Below, piece by piece: positions 25,527 to 34,354 of a stretch of 64,000 nt of DNA (its first letter is position 1; every line of letters starts with the position of its first letter). The position numbers and the translations under genes are program-made. This DNA comes from Dyadobacter jiangsuensis (lineage in GTDB: Bacteria; Bacteroidota; Bacteroidia; Cytophagales; Spirosomataceae). The notes under the pieces are model-generated. The model was not told the DNA's origin, did not search any database, and worked only from the letters and a program-made list of their open reading frames with translations. The stretch is taken from NCBI RefSeq assembly GCF_003014695.1, contig NZ_PYAS01000012.1, positions 224,175 to 288,174 on the forward strand. The letters are read 5' to 3'.

Positions 25527-26675
25527 ATGAACCGCAGAAATTTCTTTGAAAAAGCCATTCCGGCAAGCTTCGCGTTAGGCGCTGTGGCGTCGTCCTGTGC
25601 GCCGAGAACCGAGTTGAGGTATCCCGACAAGCATTTCCACATCAGCCGGGGTTACCACCAGATTCCCAAATTACGTCTTTCAATGGACCGCATTGTGAAG
25701 GAAACGGTCGGTTTGCGGCCTTTCCGTGCCTCCGGCCCGCGGTTGGACGTGGAGCAACTGGGCAACAAGACGATCGTCCATAACTATGGCCACGGCGGCA
25801 GTGGGTGGTCGCTATCGTGGGGCACGGGAAACATTGCCCGGAAAAACGTGCTGGCAACCGGTGAGAAGAAAATAGCGGTACTGGGCTGCGGAACGGTAGG
25901 TATAGCGACCTCACGCCTGTTGCAGGAAAGCGGCTGCGAGGTAACCATTTACACCAAGGATGTGCCGCCTAATGTGACGAGTAACCTGGCAACCGGAACC
26001 TGGTCTCCGGCGTCAAGAGTGTGTGATAAAAAGATTGCCAGGCCCGAGTTTCAGGCCATATGGGAAGAGGCGACGCGGTTCTCGTTCCGCAGGTTTCAGT
26101 TTTTATTAGGAATGAACGATATCGCCACCTGGGCAGAGGAATACAGCGTTTTCAAGCAAGTACCAGTGTACTCGCCAGGCGCAGGAGGGGAAGATTTTGA
26201 AATTGAGGGTCTGCTGCCTGAGCGCGTCCGCCTGGATAGGAAGGAGCATCCTTTTAAGGCAGATTATGTCACGCGCCGGACCAATATTATGTTCAATATC
26301 CCCACGTATCTGCGGCATCAGTTGCAGGACTTTACGATGTTCGGAGGGAAGGTAAAAATCCATGAGATCAAAAAGCTGGAAGACATCGACGCATTGCCCG
26401 AGAAGGTGGTAGTGAACTGTATGGGCCTGGGCGCGAAACCGGTTTTCAACGACCAGGAGCTCACGCCGGTATCCGGCCAGCTTTCGTGCCTTATTCCGCA
26501 GGGAGATATTAACTATAAGTTGTACACGCAGGGTGCCAACTTCATTGCACGTAAGGACGGTATTTACATTGGCAGTAATGGCATTGTAGGCAACTGGGAC
26601 ACGACGCCGAGCAAAGAGCAGACTGAGAAAACCGTTGGGATATTGATGAAGCTGATGGAAGAAATGCGGGGTTAA
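25527..26675 (+). CDS. FAD-dependent oxidoreductase, D-amino-acid-oxidase-like, exported
   Basis: 382 residues. The N-terminus MNRRNFFEKAIPASFALGAVA followed by SSC resembles a twin-arginine signal (RRNFF) ending in a lipobox, so the folded flavoprotein may be exported and lipid-anchored. FAD binding is shown by AVLGCGTVGIATSRLLQESG and TIYTKDVPPNVTSNLATG; the C-terminal half has VVNCMGLGAKPVF and PVSGQLSCLIP, as in the DAO family. The substrate is unknown: D-amino acids or other amines are possible. It is close to GH92 but no shared operon is proven. A near-match promoter (TAAAATTTGC) lies at about 25459. Confidence 0.85.
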   Translation: MNRRNFFEKAIPASFALGAVASSCAPRTELRYPDKHFHISRGYHQIPKLRLSMDRIVKETVGLRPFRASGPRLDVEQLGNKTIVHNYGHGGSGWSLSWGTGNIARKNVLATGEKKIAVLGCGTVGIATSRLLQESGCEVTIYTKDVPPNVTSNLATGTWSPASRVCDKKIARPEFQAIWEEATRFSFRRFQFLLGMNDIATWAEEYSVFKQVPVYSPGAGGEDFEIEGLLPERVRLDRKEHPFKADYVTRRTNIMFNIPTYLRHQLQDFTMFGGKVKIHEIKKLEDIDALPEKVVVNCMGLGAKPVFNDQELTPVSGQLSCLIPQGDINYKLYTQGANFIARKDGIYIGSNGIVGNWDTTPSKEQTEKTVGILMKLMEEMRG

Positions 26676-26854
26676 TCCTCTTTGAGCAGATAACGCCGGC
26701 GGATCTCGTTGATCAGAAACTTTTTATGGGCTGTGAAGCTCTCCGGATGCATGGTTTCAAAAAGGCCGCTCCATTCCTGGTAGCGTAATACATCGCCTTT
26801 TTTGAATGCTCCTGCGTCTATTTTTTTTGATTTCAGATATTCTTCGAATTCCAT
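26672..26854 (-). CDS. Small conserved protein of unknown function
   Basis: 60 residues from the ATG at 26854; the TTG 21 bases upstream is less likely. Highly charged and helical (MEFEEYLKSKKIDAGAFKKGD, LFETMHPESFTAHKKFLINEIRRRYL). I recognise it as the kind of small cytosolic protein often found in Cytophagales, but know no function. It is convergent with the FAD oxidoreductase, overlapping its stop by 4 bp. No neighbour explains it. Confidence 0.6.
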   Translation of the reverse strand: MEFEEYLKSKKIDAGAFKKGDVLRYQEWSGLFETMHPESFTAHKKFLINEIRRRYLLKED

Positions 26855-26956
26855 GTTGCTTGAATTTGCTTGCAATATACCCGTTTAAACTAAGCAATAC
26901 CTGCCCGGAAATCAGCTTTAAGCATTAATTTGGCGCGAAATTGCAACGAATACCCC

Positions 26957-27991
26957 ATGAATGTTTTTGAAATGAGAATAGACCTCCGCAGCGACACCAT
27001 TACCAAGCCCACCCGCGAAATGCAGGAGGCCATGTGGAGCGCCGAAGTGGGTGACGATGTCTTCGGGGACGACCCGACGGTGAATGCATTGCAGGAAAAA
27101 GCGGCCCGGCTGTTCGGGATGGAGGATGCGCTCTTTTGCCCTTCCGGCACGATGACCAACCAGTTGGCGATCCGCGTGCATACGCGCCCGGGCAGCGACG
27201 TAATCTGCGACAAGCATTCGCACATTTATCTGTATGAAGGTGGGGGCATTATGCTCAACTCGTTTTCGTCGGTAAAACTACTTGATGGCGATCGTGGAAG
27301 GCTGTCGGCTCAGCAGGTAAGCGAAGCGATCAGCCCCGAGAATGATGTGCATTCGACCGTAACCAGGCTCGTTTCACTCGAAAATACCATGAACAAGGGT
27401 GGCGGCTGCTACTATGATTTTAAAGAGATCGAAGCGATCCGCGGCGTGTGCCGCGAACGGAACATTCCCTTGCACCTCGATGGTGCGCGGCTTTTCAATG
27501 CATTAGTCGAAACCGGCGAAACGCCCGCACAGTACGGTAAGGTCTTCGACAGCATCAGTATTTGCCTTTCCAAAGGGCTTGGCTGCCCGGTAGGATCGTT
27601 GTTGCTCGGAACTCGCGAAATGATACGCGAAGCGCGCCGTTTCCGAAAAGTAATGGGCGGCGGCTGGCGCCAGGCGGGTTTCCTGGCAGCGGCGGGTATT
27701 TATGCGCTCGATCACCACGTCAGCCGGTTGAAAGAAGACCACAGCCGGGCCAGAACCATAGGGGAGCTGTTTGCGGCCCGGGCTGAGGTAGCCGAGGTGT
27801 TTCCTGTCGATACAAATATTGTTATCATTCGTCTCAACGACCATATTTCTGAAAAGGAATATGTAAATCGCCTGGCTGACGCCGGAATCCTGGCCGTGAC
27901 GTTCGGGAAGGGGCTCGTCCGGTTTGTAACGCACCTCGATTTCACCGACGACTTGCTGGAAACCATGCGGGCCAGGCTCCTGACATTCTAA
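26957..27991 (+). CDS. ltaE: Low-specificity L-threonine aldolase
   Basis: 344 residues from the ATG at 26957; an ATG at 26972 (MRIDLRSDT) is equally credible and the TTG at 26930 is unlikely. A PLP enzyme that cleaves threonine or allo-threonine to glycine and acetaldehyde. Segments MRIDLRSDTITKPT, GDDVFGDDPTVNALQEKAA, FCPSGTMTNQLAI, the PLP-binding HLDGARLFNA and the lysine motif CLSKGLGCPVGSLL are all in place. The fold is complete to the C-terminal RFVTHLDFT. Its stop overlaps the end of the convergent DUF1398 gene. Confidence 0.95.
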   Translation: MNVFEMRIDLRSDTITKPTREMQEAMWSAEVGDDVFGDDPTVNALQEKAARLFGMEDALFCPSGTMTNQLAIRVHTRPGSDVICDKHSHIYLYEGGGIMLNSFSSVKLLDGDRGRLSAQQVSEAISPENDVHSTVTRLVSLENTMNKGGGCYYDFKEIEAIRGVCRERNIPLHLDGARLFNALVETGETPAQYGKVFDSISICLSKGLGCPVGSLLLGTREMIREARRFRKVMGGGWRQAGFLAAAGIYALDHHVSRLKEDHSRARTIGELFAARAEVAEVFPVDTNIVIIRLNDHISEKEYVNRLADAGILAVTFGKGLVRFVTHLDFTDDLLETMRARLLTF

Positions 27992-28389
27992 GCCTCGGGG
28001 ATCATTTCTTCATATTCATATTCTGAATTGGGCCCCTGGTAAATCACTTTCATGCCCGTGAGATCGGCTACGTAGGTATGTATGCCTGCGGCCCCGATCT
28101 CGCGCAGGAAAGTCGGGTAGTCGGTAAGACCGTCTTGGGTACGTTTGATAGCCGCCTTCACTTCTTCCAGTTCGAATGTTTCGGCGCATTCAAATTCCGG
28201 CAAATCACCCGCTATGATCAGCCTATCGCCGTTAACGGACGTATAGGTACGTTTGTGATTTTTAACCTTCACTTCATAATTGTCGACTCCGATGGCTTTC
28301 AGGTTTTTGACAAATAGCGGGTAGGGCTGGCCGGCAGACCGTTGCTCGGCTGATTCAATAAGTTCTTCGGTCAATTCAATAATTTCCAT
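27988..28389 (-). CDS. DUF1398 family protein
   Basis: 133 residues. The order of segments (YPLFVKNLKAIGVDNYEVKVKNHKRTY, then FELEEVKAAIKRTQDGLTDYPTFLREIGAAGIHTYVADLTGMKVIYQG) matches DUF1398, the YbcV-like family of unknown function found in enterobacteria and Bacteroidota. No signal peptide or membrane segment. It is 11 bp downstream of another small conserved gene on the same strand, so the pair is probably cotranscribed. Convergent with threonine aldolase with a 4-bp overlap. Confidence 0.8.
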   Translation of the reverse strand: MEIIELTEELIESAEQRSAGQPYPLFVKNLKAIGVDNYEVKVKNHKRTYTSVNGDRLIIAGDLPEFECAETFELEEVKAAIKRTQDGLTDYPTFLREIGAAGIHTYVADLTGMKVIYQGPNSEYEYEEMIPEA

Positions 28390-28400
28390 ATCAGTTTACT

Positions 28401-28811
28401 TTAATGGGCCATGTCGTCGTCTTCGGGGTGGACGATCAGCGAGCTGCGCGTATCCAGTTTCTTGATCATTTCGTTGGACATCGCGTCGGCATACACGCCG
28501 TAGCTGCTCACCAAGGTCCCTTTCAGTCCGTCTTTTGATTCGATGGCGTACAAAATCGACATATCGGAAGGGTTGGTCATGCCTTCGAATCGATAAACCT
28601 GCACAATATCGAAATCTTCGGGAGACAGCGTCAGGCAGATGCCATCGTCCTTATGTACTTCCAGAGCGTGGGCCGTGAGGTTAAAATCATAGGTATAGCC
28701 TTGCTCCTGCAAATCTTCAAGCGTTTCGATGAGCGTATCGGGCTCGCTCATGTTTTTGTTGGAAGGATGCGGTTTCTTAACCTTATCCTGGTCTGTTCCT
28801 TGCAAGTCCAT
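28401..28811 (-). CDS. Conserved Bacteroidota protein often labelled phosphoribosylpyrophosphate synthetase
   Basis: 136 residues from ATG at 28811, or about 116 from an internal ATG at 28751 (MSEPDTLIETL), which fits the usual length better. The block LIETLEDLQEQGYTYDFN, then DIVQVYRFEGMTNPSDMSILYAI and GTLVSSYGVYADAMSNEMIKKL is typical of a small family that databases often call PRPP synthetase although it lacks every PRPP-synthetase motif and is far too short. I treat that label as wrong and the function as unknown. It precedes the DUF1398 gene by 11 bp. Confidence 0.75.
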   Translation of the reverse strand: MDLQGTDQDKVKKPHPSNKNMSEPDTLIETLEDLQEQGYTYDFNLTAHALEVHKDDGICLTLSPEDFDIVQVYRFEGMTNPSDMSILYAIESKDGLKGTLVSSYGVYADAMSNEMIKKLDTRSSLIVHPEDDDMAH

Positions 28812-29007
28812 AGTGTTTATTTTTTAAGATGGATGATCTGCTTGAATCAACAACTGATAGCGATTTTGAACATCATCCGGGAAAAAAGTATGCCTTGCTG
28901 AACAGCCGTTTTCCGGCGAGAAAATGCCATTGAGGCGATGTACATATTGAGGTACTTTGACCTCAGTTTGCCAGATTTTGTAGAACGTGAATGGTATATA
29001 AACCGGA

Positions 29008-29961
29008 TTATTTGGGACGATACACCAATTGTCCCGAATTGTACGCTGCAAAACATCCCAGGCCCCCTTCGATATTGGTGTAAATCAGCGATGGCTCCAC
29101 AAATGGATTGTCCGAGTCGCCGCGCGTTTGCACGGAGCGATGGTATTTGAAATAATGCTCGTCGGTATTGTACACCTCCATGGTGATGGATATGATCTTG
29201 CTTTTGGGATAAGAGGTATACACGGCGCCATTCGAGCTGTAACTGAGCGGGTCGGGCAAGTTTACGCGGCCGATCGGCGAACTGAATTCGGTGCCGTCCA
29301 GATTCACATCGCTGCGGAAATCGTTCCGGCCGATGGTATCGTCCCAGTTGAAATTGAAGCGGTTTCTTACACGCCTCTCTTTGAACTCGCCACCGGCCGA
29401 GACTTCCTCGGGAACACTGTATTCGAGATCGAGCGCCGCACGCACCCGGTAGTAATTGGTTTGCCCGGAGATATCGTTCCAGTTGTATTTTACTGTCAAC
29501 AAAGTATCCCTTGCCGATATGCTGCCGGAAAAGGAGGTGTCAATCTTATAGGTAGTCGGTACGACGGCAGTCGCCGGCACGGTACAGGTTGCCTTTACTG
29601 AGCGTATACCGTTGACGACCGAGAGGAAATAGGTTTTTCCGGGTAGAATGGCGAGAACCGATTTGTCGGCGGAGTAGAGCTGGTTGGCAGTGTCGAACGG
29701 GATCACAGCCTCCCGGGTGCCGTCGGATAGTTTCACGACCGCATTTGGAATAACACCGCCTTTCAGATCGGGCTCTGCAAAGAGCGGTATCGACTCCGTT
29801 ACCACCACATTAATGCGCGCAGATTGCGGCGAAATGAAGCATTGCACGACCAGCTTCGATTCCACCTGTGGAAGATCACCCTTATCAACGTCTGTCACCA
29901 GGGACTCGCATCCCACAAGGAACAATGTAAGGAAGATGAAAATGATATATCTGGGAAACAT
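29008..29961 (-). CDS. DUF4249 lipoprotein, partner of a TonB receptor
   Basis: 317 residues. The signal MFPRYIIFIFLTLFLVGC gives a lipobox Cys18, followed by ESLVTDVDKGDLP and VVQCFISPQSARINVVVTES, the standard start of DUF4249 proteins. The rest is beta-rich with one late cysteine in GLGCFAAYNS. DUF4249 genes almost always sit right behind a TonB-dependent receptor, here 8 bp away, and are believed to act as a surface accessory, analogous to SusD, for an unknown ligand. The C-terminus is complete. Confidence 0.9.
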   Translation of the reverse strand: MFPRYIIFIFLTLFLVGCESLVTDVDKGDLPQVESKLVVQCFISPQSARINVVVTESIPLFAEPDLKGGVIPNAVVKLSDGTREAVIPFDTANQLYSADKSVLAILPGKTYFLSVVNGIRSVKATCTVPATAVVPTTYKIDTSFSGSISARDTLLTVKYNWNDISGQTNYYRVRAALDLEYSVPEEVSAGGEFKERRVRNRFNFNWDDTIGRNDFRSDVNLDGTEFSSPIGRVNLPDPLSYSSNGAVYTSYPKSKIISITMEVYNTDEHYFKYHRSVQTRGDSDNPFVEPSLIYTNIEGGLGCFAAYNSGQLVYRPK

Positions 29962-29969
29962 GGCTGCTG

Positions 29970-32390
29970 TTAGAATTTAAAGTTGTAGCTGAAATAGGGC
30001 AGTATCGGAAACAATGAATAGCGTTTCAGCGTGTATTTCGGCACCGGTGTAGCCGGCATCACATTGGGAAGAATTACCATTTCCTCGTCGATATTATAGA
30101 AGAACGGGTTCCTTCGGTTGTAAGCATTGTAAACGCCAAACTCCCACGTGCGCTCGTGCCGCTTTTTCTTTTTGTGGAATTGAATGGCAATGTCCATGCG
30201 GTGGAACGGCTCTGCACGGTAGCTGTTTTTCTGCCCGTATTCGCTGACGGTCGGGCCAAACCAGTTGATCGCAGGCTTGCCTTCGGAAGTAATGCGCGTC
30301 ACAAAGTTGTCCGTCGCTGCCCGGTAGCTCGACACGGGGAGCGTCAATGCATTGCCAGTTCCGTACACCCAGGTGGCCGACAGCGTGATTCTTTTGCTCA
30401 ATTCATATATTCCTACCACCGAAAGATCGTGGCGGCGGTCGTAGCGAGGGAAAAATGTTTTACCAAAATTCAGTTCAGGGAATTTCCAATAGGTCCACGA
30501 CAACGTGTAACCGATCCAGCCGGAGAATCTGCCGGTTTTCTTTTGAACAAGAAACTCTCCGCCGTACGACCAGCCCTTGCCCGAGGTAACATTATCCTCC
30601 CAACTCAGCTCGTTGGCATTCTCGCCATTGATGCTCAGAAACGATGAGCCTTCCTTGTAGTTGAGGATGTTGTTCATTTTTTTGTAGTATCCTTCGAGCG
30701 TAACCGTGAGCGCGGGGCGTTCGAAGTCTTTGGCGAGGCCCGCGGCTATTTGTTCGGACTGCTGGGGCGCAACACGGGCGGTGGTAGGTACCCAAAGGTC
30801 TGTTGGGAGGCCAAGGCCCGTGTTGGAAAGCAAATGCACATATTGGTTCATGCGCGCATACGAGGCTTTGAAAGAAAGGTTCTCGGCGAGGCGCAATGCC
30901 GCCGAAATGCGTGGTTCGGGACGAACGTAGGTTTTAACCTCGGTCTGAAACGTGCTAAGCCGCAGCCCGGCATTCACTTTCAGCGCGTCCAATGCCTGCC
31001 AGGTATCTTCAATGTAAAGTCCTGCTTCGAGGGAATAGACCGGTTTGACCGATCGCTCGATAGGGTTATCGGTAAATGTGCCCGCAATCGCGAGCGCCGA
31101 GGGAATGAACTTGTGAAAAGTGGCCTGGCCTCCGAACTTCACCGCGTGCTTCGAAGAAGGGTAAAAATCAAAATCCGTTTTTACACCGAGGTCGCGGATG
31201 CGCGAATCGTATTCAAGACTGAACTCGTCGTCGAGAGAGCCATCACTATTCAATTCTTTGGAATAACTGGAAACCCCAAATTTAAAATTGCTGAAAATGA
31301 AGGATGTATTGACAAACAGTTTCTGGTTCAAAACGTGGTTCCAGCGCATGGTCGCCGTAGCATTGCCCCAATCGAGACCGGCCCTGGTTTCGGAAGTGCT
31401 GCTCTTCTCATTCGCATGGAACTTGTCACGACCGAAATAACCGCTGATATACAGTTTGTCCTTACTGCCGAGATCGTAGTTCATCTTGGCATTCAAATCA
31501 TAAAAATAATAACCGGGCTTCACCTGGCTGTCTTCCCCCCGCTGCTCCCGCGCGATTAGCGGCGCGGCCAGAAAGTCGATGTAGGTCCGGCGGCCGGAGA
31601 TCAGGAAGGAGGATTTGCCCTTCGAAATAGGTCCTTCCAGGGTTAGCCGCGAGGAAATAAGGCCTATTCCGCCTTCGCCATGGAGTTTCTCCTTGCTTCC
31701 TTCCTTCATATTCATTTCCAATACCGACGACAGCCTGCCGCCATAACGCGCCGGAAAACCGCCCTTAGTCAGCTCTACGCTCCGGAGTGCATCGGAATTG
31801 AAGATCGAGAAAAAGCCGAAAAGGTGGTTGGCATTGTAAACCACCGCGTCGTCGAGGATAATGAGGTTTTGATCGGGCCCGCCGCCGCGAACATATAAGC
31901 CCGTTTGTCCCTCGGTCCCTTTTTGAACGCCCGGCATGAGTTGCAGCACGCGCAAAACATCCTTTTCACCAAAGAATGCCGGTATTTTTTTCAACTGTTG
32001 GATCGGGATTTCGACTTTACTCATTTGCACCGTCCGGCTGACGTAATCCTCCTGCTTGCGCGCGGACACGACTACTTCTTCAAGTTGTGTGATCGTAGGA
32101 AGAAAAATGTTCAGTTCGGTGTCTGTCCGGAGCGCCACTCGTTTTTGCTGCTTTTCATAACCGACAAACGAGAAAGAAACCGTCGCAGAATCGGATGCGG
32201 GTAATGTGAGTGAGTAGAAGCCATAGGTGTTCGTTACTGCGCCGTAGGGGGTGTTGTCGATGTACACGTTTACACCCGGAAGCTGTTCCTGGCTGCCTTT
32301 TTCCCGTACAAAACCGCTGATCGTAACGCGGTTTTGAGCAACAGCAATAATGTGGAAAAGAAAAAGAAAGACCGTAAAAATCAGACGCAT
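29970..32390 (-). CDS. TonB-dependent receptor with carboxypeptidase-like N-terminal domain
   Basis: 806 residues. Signal peptide to about residue 18 (IIAVAQ), then the regulatory domain VTISGFVREKGSQEQLPGVNVYIDNT and FSFVGYEKQQKRV, the TonB-box-like LEEVVVSARKQ, a plug with GEKDVLRVLQLMPGVQKGTEG, LYVRGGGPDQNLIILDDA and RYGGRLSSVLEMNMKEG, and a barrel of about 22 strands ending FPILPYFSYNFKF. An outer-membrane importer of an unknown ligand, transcribed first in a two-gene operon with the DUF4249 lipoprotein. It is not of the SusC subtype: the plug motif differs and it is shorter. Confidence 0.93.
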   Translation of the reverse strand: MRLIFTVFLFLFHIIAVAQNRVTISGFVREKGSQEQLPGVNVYIDNTPYGAVTNTYGFYSLTLPASDSATVSFSFVGYEKQQKRVALRTDTELNIFLPTITQLEEVVVSARKQEDYVSRTVQMSKVEIPIQQLKKIPAFFGEKDVLRVLQLMPGVQKGTEGQTGLYVRGGGPDQNLIILDDAVVYNANHLFGFFSIFNSDALRSVELTKGGFPARYGGRLSSVLEMNMKEGSKEKLHGEGGIGLISSRLTLEGPISKGKSSFLISGRRTYIDFLAAPLIAREQRGEDSQVKPGYYFYDLNAKMNYDLGSKDKLYISGYFGRDKFHANEKSSTSETRAGLDWGNATATMRWNHVLNQKLFVNTSFIFSNFKFGVSSYSKELNSDGSLDDEFSLEYDSRIRDLGVKTDFDFYPSSKHAVKFGGQATFHKFIPSALAIAGTFTDNPIERSVKPVYSLEAGLYIEDTWQALDALKVNAGLRLSTFQTEVKTYVRPEPRISAALRLAENLSFKASYARMNQYVHLLSNTGLGLPTDLWVPTTARVAPQQSEQIAAGLAKDFERPALTVTLEGYYKKMNNILNYKEGSSFLSINGENANELSWEDNVTSGKGWSYGGEFLVQKKTGRFSGWIGYTLSWTYWKFPELNFGKTFFPRYDRRHDLSVVGIYELSKRITLSATWVYGTGNALTLPVSSYRAATDNFVTRITSEGKPAINWFGPTVSEYGQKNSYRAEPFHRMDIAIQFHKKKKRHERTWEFGVYNAYNRRNPFFYNIDEEMVILPNVMPATPVPKYTLKRYSLFPILPYFSYNFKF

Positions 32391-32495
32391 AGACGGAATT
32401 GCGGTTAGTTTGAGTAACGAGTCGGTTGGTGATCTAGTATGGAGCAGTTGTATTTGACCATGACGATATAGAGATCAAAACCGTTGCACCCGGTA

Positions 32496-32541
32496 CAAAA
32501 AGAATGGCGGAACTCCCCGCTAAACGGGAAACTCCGCCATT
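32496..32541 (-). terminator. Hairpin terminator after the SMP-30-type gene
   Basis: AATGGCGGA and TCCGCCATT (outer stem) with an inner CCCCG/CGGG-like pairing; on the minus strand the stem is followed by CTTTTTG. It sits 17 bp past the stop of the lactonase gene. Confidence 0.75.
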
Positions 32542-32557
32542 ACAGAAGCCGGATCGG

Positions 32558-33478
32558 CTATTTTACGCCCTTAACCTTCATTTTTAACCCGTACACTGCT
32601 GTTTCGGCTGTGATAAACAGCATATCACGATTTTTACCGCCAAAGCATACATTCGCCGTCCATCCTTTGTGCACCGGAAAATGGGCGATTTGTGTGCCGG
32701 TTTTGTCAAAAACGGTCACGCCGTCGCCGGTAATATAAAGGTTACCATCCTCGTCGAGGATCATGCCGTCGGAGCCTTTGGGCGCGAACAGCTGCCGGTT
32801 GGCTAACGTACCGTCTTTCTGAATATCATAAACATAGGTTTTACTGTCACCAATGTCGGCTACGTAGAGTTTCTTACCGTCGGCGGTGCCGATAATGCCG
32901 TTGGGCTTTTTCAACTTTTCATCCACCCGGATAAACTTCTTGCGATCGGGGCTGAGGTAATAGACGTGCTGACCATCCTGCTGCATGGCGGGGTCGCGTT
33001 TCCAGTAGTCGCGTTTGTAGAGCGGATCGGTGAGGTAAATGCCGCCTTTCGGGTCGATCCAGAGATCATTGGGTCCATTGAGGAGCTTACCTTCGTAATC
33101 TTTCACCAGCACCGTCGGGTTGCTTTTCTTATCGAACGACCAAACCTGGTTCTCTTCGTCGGAGCACGCGATCAGGTTTCCTTTTTTATCAAAATACATG
33201 CCGTTCGCACGTCCTGCTTTGTCGGAAAACGTGCTGAATGCACCCGTTTCGGCATCCCAGCGGATAATTTTGTTATTAGGCTGATCGGTAAAAAATACAT
33301 TACCGTCCTTGTCGGGAACGGGCCCTTCGGTGAATTTATATCCATCGCCCAGTTTTTCGACCTGTGCTCCGGGCGCGACGATTGATTTGGAATCCATAAT
33401 TTGTGCGGAAAGTAATACGGGAGTAAGCAGCGCGGCAAGGCCGGCCAGCATTGGAATGATGAGCTTGGATTTTTGCAT
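32558..33478 (-). CDS. SMP-30/gluconolactonase/LRE family protein, exported
   Basis: 306 residues with a Sec signal ending at about LLSAQ (residue 26). A six-bladed calcium-dependent propeller lactonase: EGPVPDKDGNVFFTDQPNNKIIRW, GRANGMYFDKKGNLIACSDEE, LNGPNDLWIDPKGGIYLTDP and KPNGIIGTADGKKLYVAD carry the expected metal ligands (Glu, Asn, Asn, Asp). It would hydrolyse sugar-acid lactones such as gluconolactone in the periplasm, a product of sugar dehydrogenases. A monocistronic gene with its own terminator; the nearest sugar oxidoreductase is the exported Gfo/Idh protein at 34355-35467. Confidence 0.92.
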   Translation of the reverse strand: MQKSKLIIPMLAGLAALLTPVLLSAQIMDSKSIVAPGAQVEKLGDGYKFTEGPVPDKDGNVFFTDQPNNKIIRWDAETGAFSTFSDKAGRANGMYFDKKGNLIACSDEENQVWSFDKKSNPTVLVKDYEGKLLNGPNDLWIDPKGGIYLTDPLYKRDYWKRDPAMQQDGQHVYYLSPDRKKFIRVDEKLKKPNGIIGTADGKKLYVADIGDSKTYVYDIQKDGTLANRQLFAPKGSDGMILDEDGNLYITGDGVTVFDKTGTQIAHFPVHKGWTANVCFGGKNRDMLFITAETAVYGLKMKVKGVK

Positions 33479-33604
33479 AATAAAATCGGACCCGATATTG
33501 ATTCGAACGGGGTTAGTGTATTAAAGTCGGGATAGGGGGTGGCTTTACTGATGGAGAGATCTCGGCTAGCGTAAGGTTCTCTGGCTTTGTACTTACAAGG
33601 GTTT

Positions 33605-33904
33605 TTAGCTCACAATGAGTTCCAGTTTCTTTCCCAACCCGATTTCAAGAAGCCTATACAGGGTAGATAGTTGAATATCGGATTGGCCATTTTCTATTCT
33701 AGAAATAAAACTCTTTTTCGCGCCAATTCGGTCTGCCAGTTGCTCCTGTGTCATTTTGGCAAGTCTGCGTTCCTCGCGGATAATTTCACCGATCAAAAAT
33801 GCTTTTGCCTTTATTTCGAAATCAACTCGGGTGGGACTACCAGGCTCGCCGTAGCGTTCTGTGAAATGATCCTCGATTGTTGTAATGTCTTTATTATCAG
33901 TCAT
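33605..33904 (-). CDS. Xre-family helix-turn-helix antitoxin (HigA-like)
   Basis: 99 residues. The C-terminal two thirds form a classic Cro/C1 HTH: LIGEIIREERRLAKMTQEQLADRIGAKKSFISRIENGQSDIQLSTLYRLLEI. The N-terminal region is acidic and charged. It overlaps the toxin gene upstream by 8 bp, so toxin is first and antitoxin second, the HigBA order. It should bind the toxin and repress the operon promoter. Cytoplasmic. Confidence 0.88.
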   Translation of the reverse strand: MTDNKDITTIEDHFTERYGEPGSPTRVDFEIKAKAFLIGEIIREERRLAKMTQEQLADRIGAKKSFISRIENGQSDIQLSTLYRLLEIGLGKKLELIVS

Positions 33905-34244
33905 ATTTACTGGTCTTGAAGTATTCGTTCATCAACTTTTCCGCAAGTGCAGTTTCTTTGGAAGGCGCTTTTTGAGTTTTCTTTTGAAATGCGTTAAACA
34001 GCACTACGATTTTTTCCTTATCAAAACAGCAAAATATTCTGAAAATGTTGTTCCCAGTTTCGATCCGCAATTCATAAAGGCCTTTCCGTCCTTCGATATG
34101 TTTCAGGAATTTTTCCGGAATCCGGTCGATATGAGTTAATAGGAATAGAACGTAGTCAACTTTGCTCTTCGCAAGTGGCGATAAACTTTTAAAGAAATCA
34201 TTGAAATAGTGTTTGTAGAAAATTAATTCTCTGACTTTCTCCAT
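33897..34244 (-). CDS. RelE/ParE-superfamily toxin (HigB, Gp49-like)
   Basis: 115 residues from the ATG at 34244 (MEKVRELIFYKHYFNDFF). An upstream in-frame start at 34286 is rejected because it would run into the terminator hairpin at 34285-34316. Segments LLTHIDRIPEKFLKHIEGRKGLYELRIETGNNIFRIFCCFDKEKIVVLFNAFQKKTQK are typical of the DUF891/Gp49 branch of HigB-like ribosome-dependent mRNA interferases. A box close to the promoter consensus (TAACTTTA, complement of 34262-34269) lies just upstream. Confidence 0.88.
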   Translation of the reverse strand: MEKVRELIFYKHYFNDFFKSLSPLAKSKVDYVLFLLTHIDRIPEKFLKHIEGRKGLYELRIETGNNIFRIFCCFDKEKIVVLFNAFQKKTQKAPSKETALAEKLMNEYFKTSKYD

Positions 34245-34284
34245 TGTGTATAGTGTGATATGTAAAGTTAACTTAAAATGGAAC

Positions 34285-34316
34285 AAAAGGCAACCGGTTC
34301 TTACCAGTTGCCTTTT
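34285..34316 (-). terminator. Hairpin terminator after the exported Gfo/Idh gene
   Basis: AAGGCAACCGGT pairs with ACCAGTTGCCTT across a 4-base loop with one mismatch; on the minus strand it is followed by TTGTTCC and flanked by A/T runs, which also allows weak activity the other way. Confidence 0.75.
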
Positions 34317-34354
34317 GTTGGAAGTCCAATCGGAATAGCCTCTATCGGGAAGTG

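Noticed and set aside
30750..31559. 269-codon frame antisense to the TonB receptor
   Set aside because: It is the mirror of a clear coding region; shadows of this size are common in genes of about 50 percent GC.
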